From the NCBI GenBank assembly GCA_947446335.1, contig CANFGA010000076.1, positions 1-9,408 on the forward strand: a stretch of 9,408 bases of DNA. Direction: 5' to 3'. Both the position numbers and the translations under genes were made by a program. The notes below the pieces were generated by a model that saw only the letters and a list, made by a program, of their open reading frames with translations, was not told the origin of the DNA and did not search any database. Shown piece after piece: positions 1-8,438 of this stretch (the stretch's first letter is position 1; every line of letters starts with the position of its first letter). Origin of the DNA: Oxalobacteraceae bacterium (GTDB lineage: Bacteria > Pseudomonadota > Gammaproteobacteria > Burkholderiales > Burkholderiaceae_D).

Positions 1-3000
1 GCGGCCACTTGCGTGTCGTCCTTCTCGACCCGATGTTCGATGCGGCCCAGTGCGTTCCACAAGTTGGCGTCAGTCTCGCGGTAAGCCAGTCCGGCTTGCA
101 TCCGGTCCAGGATGCGCGCGCCGCCCAGGCTGTTGCGCGTGGCCACCAGCGTGTTGCGTGCCAGCGCGGTCCAGTCGCTGCTCAATTTGGCCGCCAGGCC
201 CAGCGTATGGAGCACGTTGTCGCCGCTGGCTGCATGCCGCAATTCAATCCGGGTCGATGCTTTCCATAACGCATTGGCGGTGTAATCGATGCCGAAGGTC
301 AGCGCGGTGGCCTCGCCTGTGCCGCTGCCGTACAGCGTGCGTACGCGCTCGAAGCCGGTTGACAGTGCGACACCGTCGGCCACCCGCCAGGTGTTGCGCA
401 AGCCGAGCGCTGCCTCGGTGTCGGCGCCGGCGATCGCGTCGCGGATCCGGTATTCGCTGAACACGTGGCCATCTTTCATGTAGTCGACATCGATCCCGGC
501 CACCGTCGCGTTTTGTGATTGCGCCGCATCGAGCGCATAGGGTCCGCTCAGGCTGGAAATGAATTCGTGGCGCAGGTACAAGCGGCCGGCGCCGGCCAGT
601 TGGTAATCGCCGCCCAGCGCGGCCACCTTGCGCGCGCTGTTGCTGACGTCCTGTTCATATTCGGCATACAGGCCCGCTTGCGGCAGGCCGGGCAATTGGC
701 TGCTGACGCGCGCGCGCAGGCTGGTGTAGGGCGCCGGCGCTGGCAAGAGCGCGCTGGCGCTCCCGCCTGCTGCAGTCGCAGCTTGTACGCTCGCGCTGGC
801 ATGGCGCACGCCGGCCTCGATCTTCACAAAATCGCCGACGCTGCGCAGCACGCTGGCATAAGCGCCGTCGCGTCGTTCGTTGTTGATCAGGTCTTCGGTG
901 CGCAGCGCCTCCATCTTTACCAGCGTTTTCGGATCGAGCCGGTACGTGAGCTTCAGGCTGTCCTCGGCGCGCCCGCGTGCCAGCACCGAGGCCGGATTGT
1001 CGAATGTTGCGTCGGTACGGCCGGCCTGGGCATTCACCTGCAGGTCGACGCCGTCGTGGCGTAACGCTATGCGTCTTGCATTGCCGGTGCCGCTTGACTG
1101 CTTGTCATTGCGCGCCAACTCGGCGCTGAGGTAAGTCTTCTCAGCCAATTTGATGCTGCCATTGATGCCTGCGAGCGTGACCGGATCCTGCGGATTGCTG
1201 TCGTGCACCGCGAGAGCGCCCACTTCGACCCGCTCTCCCAGCTTGACCTGGGTGTCAAAGCCGGCGACCCAGAATTGCCCGCCACCCTGGTCAACTTCGT
1301 AGGTCACGCGCAGCGATTGCAAATTGAAGTCCGGATCCAGGCTGGGCAGCGGCATTTTCAAAATCAGCTGGCCGCTGAGCGGCTCCATTTCATAATCGAC
1401 GAAGCGCACAAGCAGCACGCTTTTCAGCACGATGGCGGGTTGGTTCCTGTCGCGCACCAGCAATTCGAGCTTTTCGCTATTGACGCGTGGATTTGGGCTC
1501 AGCAACAGGTAGGGGCCGGAAGTGCCGTTGGCGCGCAGTTCATCGATCACCTGGCGTGTGCTGTCGCGGCTGGCCCAGGCATTGGTCACCACACCGGGGG
1601 TCTCAAAGTGTTGCTTGATGCCGGTCAGCGAGCGGCTGTAATTGGCCAGTTTGCGCGCGTCACCATTGCCCACAGTCGTGTAGTCGCCGTACAGCAGATA
1701 GGATTTTCCGCTGTCGATGCGGACATAGAGCCGGGAAGTCGATTGGGCGTCAAAGCCGCGCACCGCAGAATCGCCGTAGACCGGATAGAACTCGTCGGGC
1801 GAAATGTCGCGGAACAGACGCTCTTGGGTCGCCTTGTCGGAATCATAGGCCAGCGTCAGCAGATAATCGCCCTTGACTCGTCCTTTCAAAAACAGCGCAG
1901 CCCTGGCACCGGCGCTGTTGCCGGTGGCGTTGCCGAATCTGGTCAACTCCTGCTCGAAGCTGTCTTGCTGGCGCACCGGCAGCAGCGCGCGGCTGTCGAT
2001 CTGGCGCAAGTTGATGGTGCCTTCGATGACGCCGGCAGCGATCATCGGGCGCAGGTCGGGCAGGAAGTCGAGCGGTTTTTCGATCTTCATCGGGCCGCTT
2101 GAAGCGCGTATCAGCGCTGTGCCCGGCGTATCTGGCGCAAGCAACATGAATTCGCCGCGCCCGCCTTCGACGAACACTTGCAGGCCGGGTTCGCGCGGAT
2201 CCAGGTCGTCTGCCAGCCAGCGCCCGCTGGACGCCTCCAGCGTGATCGGCGTGCGCACCGTCACCGGTACGCCATGGCGGTCGCTGAGCTTGACGATGAT
2301 GCGGGCCTGGTCGCGACCGTCCGCGATGGCGGCCGAAGGCAGCAGCAATTCCAGCCGGTCCAGACTGTCGGGTGCGATCACCGTGATGCTGGCACTGCCG
2401 CGCAGGTTGCCGAACTGGTCATGCTGGCGCGCGAGCAGCACGTTGGGGCCTGGCTTGAGCGCAACGCCGATATATTCCCAGGCTTGCAGCTGTTTGTCTG
2501 GCAGCACGCTCTTCTTGCCGATGCGCGACGCCGGCACGGCCTCGCCATTGACGCTCAAGTCGAACAGCGCATCCAGAGTACCCTTGATGCGCACGCTGCT
2601 CTGGGCGATCGGCAGCACCTGGCCGTCTTCCAGGCCGATGAAGCCGAAGCGGTTCTCCAGCGTCGGCAGCAAGTCTTCCAATGACGTAGTTGTGCTCTGC
2701 AGAGTGCCTGGTTGATCCTTGTTCGCAAGCGCGTCGGCAGTTGCACTCGGCCCGGCTTTCACATTGAGCCCGAGAGGTGTTGCCAGTGCGGGTACCAAAG
2801 GCGTGAAGCCGGACTGCGCCAGATTGCCAAGATTTCCAATCGTGCCGCTGGCCGGCTGTGCCTTGATATCGCCGGGCGGGCGGATCTGGACGTCGGCTTC
2901 GAGTCTTTGTTTCAACGTGCGCTGCGATTCGGTGGCCCCCGACAGCGCTTTGCTGCGGCGCGCGGTCACTTCGTCGTTGACCTGCGGGCTGCACGATGCG

Positions 3001-5603
3001 ATGGCAAAGTCGGCCTTCATCAGCTCGCCGTTCTTCAGATCGACGAACACGCTGCCCGGATCGCCCGCGTTGCGGTTCGACAAGACGCTCGGTTGTGCGC
3101 CTGGCGGCAAGCTGGTCTGATCCAGTTTCAACACATGGGTACGCGGCGCGATGCCGTAAAAACTGTATTTTCCCTCACTGTCGGAGATCGCATAGGTACC
3201 ATCCTCCAGATAGACGCGTACCTCCGGGATGCCGGCCTCTGCAAGGTCTTGCACGCGGTTGCCGTTGCAATCCTGATATATTTTGCCGATGATGAAACCA
3301 CGGTCGCTGAAGACGCCGCCTTGCACAACGACCTTGACGCTGGCCAGATTGGATGTCGCAGCGCCGCTGCTGGCGCTGGCGCGATTGGTGGCGTCGCCTT
3401 GCAAAGCGCCCGGTCCGATGTGCACGCGATAAGTCAGCGTGGTCACGGCTGCCGGGATCAAAGCGCCGATGTTGAATGCCAGGCGCGAGCCTGTGCTGCC
3501 GACCGGATCTGCTGCGGCCAGGCCGTTGATGCGCACGCTGCCGCGTTGAAATGCAAAGCCGGCCGGCAAACTGTCGGTGACCAGCACGCCGGACTCGCCG
3601 CTGCTGCCGATATTGTTCGCATCGTTGTTGCGCACCTTGATCATGTAATCGAGAAAATCGGCGATTTCGACGGTGCTGCGCGAGGCCGTTTTTTCGACGA
3701 ACAGGCTGGTGTGCTTGAGCGGATCGAGCGGCACGTCCATCTTGACCGGGCCAGTGGCGAGCGTGATGCTGAAATTGTTGCCGTAAGAGCCGCCACGGGT
3801 CGGTCCGGTGGTAACCATGGTTCGGTTAAGCTGCATCTGGCCCGCTGCCACCGTCGACGGAAAAACGAACAAGGCCGGCGCTGCCAGCACCAGACAATAG
3901 TGGCCGTCATCGGTCAGCTCGAATTCATATTTTCCATCGGCGCCGGTGGTCACGCTGCTGGGCGCCGGTTCGATCACGCCATTGACCAGGCGCCTTACGC
4001 CAGCCTTGGTCGCGCTGCAGCCGCCGTTGCCGTCGCCAAGCACGAGCGATACGGTGGCGCCGCCGATCGGTGCATTGTTGCTGCTGTCGAACACGGTGCC
4101 CGATGGGTCGATCAGTGTCATCGTGGTCACGATGCTGGTACCGCAACCTTGCAGTTCGATATGGATCTGATCGCCGCTGGCCAGATCGAGCACGCTGTCG
4201 TTAGCCACCGCCTGCGTGCCAGCCAGCACTCGGGTGACCACCGGTGCAACAATGAACAGTCCGGTATTGAGCCCGGTTTCGGTCGCCGCATAGCTTTCCG
4301 ATTCGCCGCGCGGCCCGGTAATGACAACGCTGCGCTGCTCGGCCACGCTGGCACTGGCGTTGCAGGCGGACGCGTCGGCGCGCAGATAGAGCGGCGTGCC
4401 CAGCCTGGCGTAGCTGGTGGTCTGGCGATAGTCTGCTGCGGTGTAATTTTGTATCATCCCGGCCAATGGTGTAATGCTGACCAATGCTGCGTTCGAATCC
4501 ACCACCTGGACTGGTGCAGCACCATTATTACTATAATAAACGTGGCCGGTATTGCTGATGCTGCCGCTGCCATTGCTGGCCGCATTGGCATGCAGCGTGA
4601 TCCGAAACGACAGCGTGCTGCTTGCCGCCGGCGCCAGCGCAGTCAACGCGTAGGCAATTGCATCGACGTTCGCCAAGTCAGGCGGTGGCACGCTGGCATA
4701 CGCATGTTCGGCCGTACCCGCCATGTGATATAGCGCGAGCGCGCCAGCTGGCAGCGGCGTGACGATGGCGGCCAATATCGTGTTGGCGGGAATCGCATCG
4801 CGCACCAGCACCGGCGCTGCGGCCACGCCATCGATTGCGATGGGCTGACCGCGCAGTGCGGGACTGCTGCCGTCATTGCGTGCGATGAGTGTATAGGCGA
4901 TCGTGTCGCCGCCTTGCGCGCTGGTCTGGGACACTGACTTGCTCAACGTCAGCAGCGCGCCGCGGCCCAGAGTCACGCTGTCGGTCAGTGCATTCTGTGT
5001 GACTGCGTTGGCGTTGGCACCGACGCTGGTGCGCGCCGGATTCTGGGTGCTGCTGGCATCGATGCGCAAGCGGGCAGCGGCAATGGCGCCGCTGGCACTG
5101 CTGATACCAGCGGGCACTTGCGCCGCGACGACGAAGCGAAAGGTCGCTTGCGGACCCAGGTCGGTGCTGCTGCTGAGCGCGATATTGTTATCGGGCTGAC
5201 CGTCGCCGTTGGCATCGGCAAAAATTTGCAGCGATGAAAAAACGAAGTCGCCGGGCAATTGCGTGGCCGCCAGCGTGAAACGGTCGTTACCGTTGCCGGT
5301 ATTGAGCAGCAGATGGGAAAAATAGACGGTGCTTGAGGGCAGTGCGGTGGCACTGGAATTGGCAGAGAGCGTAAAACCGGCCGTTTGACCGACGCTCACT
5401 TGCACGATGTTGGATGCGGACGGAACGTGGCCGCCGTTGACATTGGGGGAGATGGCACTGGCCTGATTGTTGATGATGGTGCCGGGAACGGGCGTCACCG
5501 GTGCTGCCGCCGCCATGCACGCTGCTGCAAAGGCGAGCCAGACCAGCTTGCGCAGCAGCCTGGCGAATGGGCGTATTGCTGCTGCTTGCATCGTACTACT
5601 CAT
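1..5603 (-). CDS. Giant surface protein: DUF11/SdrD B-like/Big_1-like stalk plus C-terminal outer-membrane beta-barrel (3' end cut off)
   Basis: The frame is open from ATG at 5603 to the window edge: 1867 codons, no stop. Residues 1-34 form a Sec signal peptide (Arg/Lys-rich start, hydrophobic 20-34). Modules then run in order: about 40-205, an N-terminal domain shared with the neighbouring 879-residue protein, with an Asp-rich loop DANGDG at 130-135; 208-378, DUF11; 380-496, an Ig-like module with the ETGLNTGLF signature; 497-625, carboxypeptidase-regulatory-like; 630-760, DUF11; 763-870, SdrD B-like with DCNGNRVQD; 990-1080, Ig-like; 1081-1170, Big_1-like (invasin type). From about 1225 the protein resembles an outer-membrane barrel, with YPVYGDSAVRGFDAQS at 1273-1288, LYVRIDSGKSYLLYGDY at 1292-1308 and many alternating polar/hydrophobic strands. 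Mature cysteines (414/487, 529/570, 779/871) pair within single modules. It likely sits in the outer membrane as an anchored stalk. Ligand and role are unknown. The start is uncertain: no good Shine-Dalgarno precedes 5603, and ATG at 5591 also keeps the signal peptide. Confidence 0.9.
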   Translation of the reverse strand, partial: MSSTMQAAAIRPFARLLRKLVWLAFAAACMAAAAPVTPVPGTIINNQASAISPNVNGGHVPSASNIVQVSVGQTAGFTLSANSSATALPSSTVYFSHLLLNTGNGNDRFTLAATQLPGDFVFSSLQIFADANGDGQPDNNIALSSSTDLGPQATFRFVVAAQVPAGISSASGAIAAARLRIDASSTQNPARTSVGANANAVTQNALTDSVTLGRGALLTLSKSVSQTSAQGGDTIAYTLIARNDGSSPALRGQPIAIDGVAAAPVLVRDAIPANTILAAIVTPLPAGALALYHMAGTAEHAYASVPPPDLANVDAIAYALTALAPAASSTLSFRITLHANAASNGSGSISNTGHVYYSNNGAAPVQVVDSNAALVSITPLAGMIQNYTAADYRQTTSYARLGTPLYLRADASACNASASVAEQRSVVITGPRGESESYAATETGLNTGLFIVAPVVTRVLAGTQAVANDSVLDLASGDQIHIELQGCGTSIVTTMTLIDPSGTVFDSSNNAPIGGATVSLVLGDGNGGCSATKAGVRRLVNGVIEPAPSSVTTGADGKYEFELTDDGHYCLVLAAPALFVFPSTVAAGQMQLNRTMVTTGPTRGGSYGNNFSITLATGPVKMDVPLDPLKHTSLFVEKTASRSTVEIADFLDYMIKVRNNDANNIGSSGESGVLVTDSLPAGFAFQRGSVRINGLAAADPVGSTGSRLAFNIGALIPAAVTTLTYRVHIGPGALQGDATNRASASSGAATSNLASVKVVVQGGVFSDRGFIIGKIYQDCNGNRVQDLAEAGIPEVRVYLEDGTYAISDSEGKYSFYGIAPRTHVLKLDQTSLPPGAQPSVLSNRNAGDPGSVFVDLKNGELMKADFAIASCSPQVNDEVTARRSKALSGATESQRTLKQRLEADVQIRPPGDIKAQPASGTIGNLGNLAQSGFTPLVPALATPLGLNVKAGPSATADALANKDQPGTLQSTTTSLEDLLPTLENRFGFIGLEDGQVLPIAQSSVRIKGTLDALFDLSVNGEAVPASRIGKKSVLPDKQLQAWEYIGVALKPGPNVLLARQHDQFGNLRGSASITVIAPDSLDRLELLLPSAAIADGRDQARIIVKLSDRHGVPVTVRTPITLEASSGRWLADDLDPREPGLQVFVEGGRGEFMLLAPDTPGTALIRASSGPMKIEKPLDFLPDLRPMIAAGVIEGTINLRQIDSRALLPVRQQDSFEQELTRFGNATGNSAGARAALFLKGRVKGDYLLTLAYDSDKATQERLFRDISPDEFYPVYGDSAVRGFDAQSTSRLYVRIDSGKSYLLYGDYTTVGNGDARKLANYSRSLTGIKQHFETPGVVTNAWASRDSTRQVIDELRANGTSGPYLLLSPNPRVNSEKLELLVRDRNQPAIVLKSVLLVRFVDYEMEPLSGQLILKMPLPSLDPDFNLQSLRVTYEVDQGGGQFWVAGFDTQVKLGERVEVGALAVHDSNPQDPVTLAGINGSIKLAEKTYLSAELARNDKQSSGTGNARRIALRHDGVDLQVNAQAGRTDATFDNPASVLARGRAEDSLKLTYRLDPKTLVKMEALRTEDLINNERRDGAYASVLRSVGDFVKIEAGVRHASASVQAATAAGGSASALLPAPAPYTSLRARVSSQLPGLPQAGLYAEYEQDVSNSARKVAALGGDYQLAGAGRLYLRHEFISSLSGPYALDAAQSQNATVAGIDVDYMKDGHVFSEYRIRDAIAGADTEAALGLRNTWRVADGVALSTGFERVRTLYGSGTGEATALTFGIDYTANALWKASTRIELRHAASGDNVLHTLGLAAKLSSDWTALARNTLVATRNSLGGARILDRMQAGLAYRETDANLWNALGRIEHRVEKDDTQVA

Positions 5604-5631
5604 CGATATTGACACAATGGTTGCAGCACAC

Positions 5632-5657
5632 CGGGCCGGAAGAAATTCTCCGGCCCG
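5632..5657 (-). other. Intergenic GC-rich hairpin between the two large genes
   Basis: A perfect 9-bp inverted repeat, CGGGCCGGA and TCCGGCCCG, flanks an 8-nt loop. It lies 35 nt after the stop of the 879-residue gene and 28 nt before the ATG of the giant gene. All nine pairs match and eight are G-C. No T-run follows on the minus strand, so a standard rho-independent terminator is not supported. An mRNA-stabilising or processing stem, or partial attenuation that sets the ratio of the two proteins, fits better. Function is inference. Confidence 0.5.
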
Positions 5658-5692
5658 CTGCAAGCTGGCAGCAGCAATCCTTCAGAGCGCGC

Positions 5693-8332
5693 CTATGGAT
5701 TGATCTGGACGCAAAATGCCAGCTGAAACAATGCACCCGAGGCCAGCGTGGCTGCCGTTGCGGTCACGTAGCCGGTGCTGCCAGCGGTCGTTGCCGAGCC
5801 GCCCGTGGTAGCACCGTTAGTGGCCGCCGGTGCGCCACAAGCAAGATGGAGCGTGGTATTGGCCGGCACAATGTCGCTGACGATCACGGTGCTGATGGCC
5901 GCTGCGGTCGTGTTGGTCGCTGTGATGCGATAGCCGATGCACTGGCCCGGCGCGGTTGCCGTGCCGGCAGCGATGGCGGCATTCGAGTAACTGGCATTGA
6001 CCGGGGTTACAGCGCAACCGAGCGCCTGTTGTTCCTTCAGCAGCAGCAAGCCGTCGGTGACCGTTGTCGTGTCGTTGGCTGACACGGTCAAGGCGCCGGT
6101 GTTGTACGTCGCGGTCACGGTGGAGACGTCGGCCGGGCTGGTCGAGGTCGCGCTGCCGGGGGCAAATACGCGCACAAACAGCGTCACGCTGGCATTGGCA
6201 GCGAGCGGATAGCTCGTTGCGCTGGTGACGAGCGTGTCGGTACCGACGGTCAGCACGTTGTCGCCGGGGGCGCCGGCGTCAATGTAGAGCGCCGAAGTCC
6301 AGCCCGCAGCCGTCTGGCTGTCAGTCAGAAAGCCCGGGAAAGTCACGGCTTCGGAACCGTTACCGTTGTTGCTCATCTTGTGCGTGTACGTCACTGCACC
6401 GCCTGGAAAGGTTTGCTGGGCGCCGTTCGGGGTCAGGCTCAGGCTGTGCAATGCGAGCACGGTGACCTTGTCGACGATCGAGTCGAACGTGCTGGAATTG
6501 ACGGCAGACTGCGCCTTGAAGGTGAAGTTGTAGTCGCCTATCCCTGCATTGCCGGTATTTGTCGCCGGCACGTTGACGACCGCGCACACGGCCTGATTGC
6601 CGGCGGCGGCAATCGTGCTGGTGCTGGTGATGGCAGCGGCACCGACCGTGCAATCGGCAGCGAAAGTCACGGTCCAACCGGTCGGCAGTGACGATGTCAG
6701 CGACAGCGAGTAGGAATCGGCGACCGGGCTGGTGTTATTGACCACCAACGCGAACCTGGTCTGGGTCGTCGTCGTGCTGTTGGGCGTGACGCTGTTGGTC
6801 AGTATCACGGTACCGCTATCGGCACCGGTACCCAGCGCAGCGCCGTTGGTCAGGTCGACCGAGTTGGCGCTGATGGCGGTCAAGGTATTGTCGACCGTGT
6901 CGCTCTTGGTCGGGTCAAACACCGAGGTCGCGCTCAGGCGCTGCGTGTACGGGCCGCTGGCAGCCGGTGTGCTCGACGGCAGGTAAGCCTTGATGACAAC
7001 CACAAACGAGGCACCCGATGCCAGCGGGCCGGTGTCGGGTACACCGTCGCCATTACTGTCGAGTAACGATGTGACGCCATCGCTGCGAAACATCGCGAAC
7101 GTGGTGCCGGCCGGGAAGGCATTGATGCTCGACAGCGTCAGATTGAACGTGTCTGTGCCATTGCCGGTGTTCCAGACATAGTCGGTGAAGGTCAGTGTCG
7201 CACCCTGGCCTGCGCTGGCGATAGCGGCGGGCGTGCTGTCGGCACTCGTCACAGCATTTCCGCTGGCTACGACAGAGGCGCTCTGGCGCACCGCATAGGT
7301 CACGGCGTTGGTGTTCGACGATGTCGTCTGTGTATCGGTCTTGTAGCTTGCGGTATTGGTTGTCGCTGCGGCATTGGCTGGCGTGGTCGGCGCAGTTGCA
7401 TTGATCGTTACGTCGAATTTCAGCGTGCCGGAAGCGCCCGCAGCGAGCGTCGCTACCGTAGCGGTGATCGTGCTACCGGAGGAAGAGTAAGTGATGCCGG
7501 CAGGATTGCCGGCGCCGTTGTCGGACAGGTTGACCGTGGTGCTGTTCCATTTTCCTGTGCCTGGCGCATAGGTCATGCCGCTCGGCAGGACGTCGGTCAG
7601 GATCAGGTTGCTGGCGCCGAGCGTGCCCGAGTTGGTGAACGACAGCGTGACTGCGACAGTCTGTCCGGTCGCGCCCGATGTCAGGCTCAGCGACTTGTTG
7701 ACATTGACGACCGAATTGGCGAATGTCGTGGTGTCGGTGTTCGTTTTTGTGTTGCTGGTGGGATCAGTATCGGTGCCAGTTGCGCCGACGATGATCGTGC
7801 CGGTCGTGCCAGATGTTGCGCCCGATGGCGCCACGCCGGCCACCACGAAGCTGAACGCGCCGCCTGCGGTCAACGCGCCGGTCGACGTGATCGGCGTGAA
7901 GTTGTCAGGCACGCCGTCGCTATTGGCATCGATGTAATACACCAGGCCCGTTTGCGCGATGCCGCCGGCCGTTGGTACGGTCAGCGCATAGGTATCGGTG
8001 CCGTTACCGGTATTGGTGATCGTGTGCGGAAAGTAAACGGTCTGTCCCGGCGCGGCCGTCTTGGCACCGTTCGCATTCAACGTGAAGCTCTTCACTTGCG
8101 AGACCGTGGTTTGCACGACGTTCGACGATGTGTTGCGTGAAGTACCGGTGCTGTCGAGGTATTGGGCGGTGGCCTGGTTGCCGATGACGGTGCCGGCGGT
8201 GGCCGTGGCGGCCACTGCATGCGGCGCGGCGCCCAGTGCCAGCAGCATGAATAGCAAGATGATCGGCAGCATGAGTGCCGCCGCCATCCTGTGTCTGAGC
8301 AAGGTCAGACCTCGTGTTGCAAAACTGTTCAT
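5693..8332 (-). CDS. Secreted DUF11-repeat protein (879 residues)
   Basis: Residues 1-41 are a long Sec signal peptide: RHR at 13-15, hydrophobic core about 17-36, likely cleavage after AVA at 39-41. The mature protein is Thr/Ser/Ala/Asn-rich with few charges and is a string of beta-sandwich repeats. About 45-205 is a module opening with GTVIGNQATA and carrying an Asp-rich loop DANSDG at 135-140. About 209-345 is a canonical DUF11 domain (LILTDVLPSGMTY). About 350-490 repeats the first module with DSNGDG at 425-430. About 490-625 is a further DUF11-like unit, about 626-755 another copy of the module without the Asp loop, and 760-879 a last DUF11-like domain. Six cysteines fall in three local pairs (561/583, 773/798, 832/874). 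No membrane anchor, sorting signal or barrel is seen, so it should be soluble in the periplasm or surface-associated. AAAGGA lies 8 nt before the ATG. It sits 106 bp after the small DUF11 gene and 89 bp before the giant barrel gene, so co-transcription and joint function are likely. Specific function unknown. Confidence 0.93.
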   Translation of the reverse strand: MNSFATRGLTLLRHRMAAALMLPIILLFMLLALGAAPHAVAATATAGTVIGNQATAQYLDSTGTSRNTSSNVVQTTVSQVKSFTLNANGAKTAAPGQTVYFPHTITNTGNGTDTYALTVPTAGGIAQTGLVYYIDANSDGVPDNFTPITSTGALTAGGAFSFVVAGVAPSGATSGTTGTIIVGATGTDTDPTSNTKTNTDTTTFANSVVNVNKSLSLTSGATGQTVAVTLSFTNSGTLGASNLILTDVLPSGMTYAPGTGKWNSTTVNLSDNGAGNPAGITYSSSGSTITATVATLAAGASGTLKFDVTINATAPTTPANAAATTNTASYKTDTQTTSSNTNAVTYAVRQSASVVASGNAVTSADSTPAAIASAGQGATLTFTDYVWNTGNGTDTFNLTLSSINAFPAGTTFAMFRSDGVTSLLDSNGDGVPDTGPLASGASFVVVIKAYLPSSTPAASGPYTQRLSATSVFDPTKSDTVDNTLTAISANSVDLTNGAALGTGADSGTVILTNSVTPNSTTTTQTRFALVVNNTSPVADSYSLSLTSSLPTGWTVTFAADCTVGAAAITSTSTIAAAGNQAVCAVVNVPATNTGNAGIGDYNFTFKAQSAVNSSTFDSIVDKVTVLALHSLSLTPNGAQQTFPGGAVTYTHKMSNNGNGSEAVTFPGFLTDSQTAAGWTSALYIDAGAPGDNVLTVGTDTLVTSATSYPLAANASVTLFVRVFAPGSATSTSPADVSTVTATYNTGALTVSANDTTTVTDGLLLLKEQQALGCAVTPVNASYSNAAIAAGTATAPGQCIGYRITATNTTAAAISTVIVSDIVPANTTLHLACGAPAATNGATTGGSATTAGSTGYVTATAATLASGALFQLAFCVQINP

Positions 8333-8340
8333 TGTTGATA

Positions 8341-8346
8341 TCCTTT
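8341..8346 (-). promoter_or_regulatory. Shine-Dalgarno site of the 879-residue gene
   Basis: AAAGGA on the minus strand with 8 nt before ATG at 8332. It supports that start and indicates independent ribosome entry rather than coupling to the stop of the preceding gene 106 bp away. Confidence 0.75.
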
Positions 8347-8355
8347 GTTTTTTTC

Positions 8356-8376
8356 GTCAGCGGGAGTCCGACTGAC
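8356..8376 (-). other. Small hairpin just upstream of the 879-residue gene's ribosome site
   Basis: On the minus strand GTCAG and CGG pair with CCG and CTGAC, giving 8 bp with one bulged base and a 4-nt loop. It ends 9 nt before the AAAGGA ribosome site, with an A-rich single-stranded spacer between. It could tune translation, but its size is close to what chance allows. Confidence 0.3.
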
Positions 8377-8393
8377 ACAGTGCTGCCGTGATC

Positions 8394-8426
8394 ACCAACC
8401 TGAGCGCTTCGGCATGCCGGGTTGGT
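8394..8426 (-). other. Inverted repeat in the gap after the small DUF11 gene
   Basis: Arms ACCAACC and GGTTGGT (7 bp, perfect) enclose 19 nt that include the self-complementary CGGCATGCCG. It begins 12 nt after the stop of the small gene. No T-run follows on the minus strand, so it is more likely a 3' stabilising or processing stem than an intrinsic terminator. Confidence 0.35.
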
Positions 8427-8438
8427 CTTGTTGTCAAT

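Noticed and set aside
1..1931. Calling the C-terminal part a TonB-dependent receptor
   Set aside because: No TonB box or plug domain was recognised; barrel character alone does not justify that family name.
1203..2715. Plus-strand open frames of 299 and 280 codons
   Set aside because: Both lie opposite the Big_1-like and barrel parts of the giant gene, have biased composition and no recognisable features. GC-rich antisense shadows explain them.
2712..4733. Plus-strand open frame of 673 codons
   Set aside because: It is the exact codon-for-codon antisense of the giant gene. It stays open because TTA, CTA and TCA codons are avoided on the coding strand. Its product is Ala/Arg/Gln/His-rich with no recognisable domain, whereas the minus strand has a signal peptide and ordered domains.
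5514..5537. Lipoprotein signal (AFAAAC at residues 24-29) in the giant protein
   Set aside because: Alanine at -3 does not fit the usual Leu/Val/Ile of a lipobox, and a normal signal peptidase I site follows at AAAA before Pro35.
8432..8437. Second promoter for the 879-residue gene (perfect TTGACA on the minus strand)
   Set aside because: No acceptable -10 is found 16-18 bases downstream; the sequence there is GC-rich (TGCCGA).
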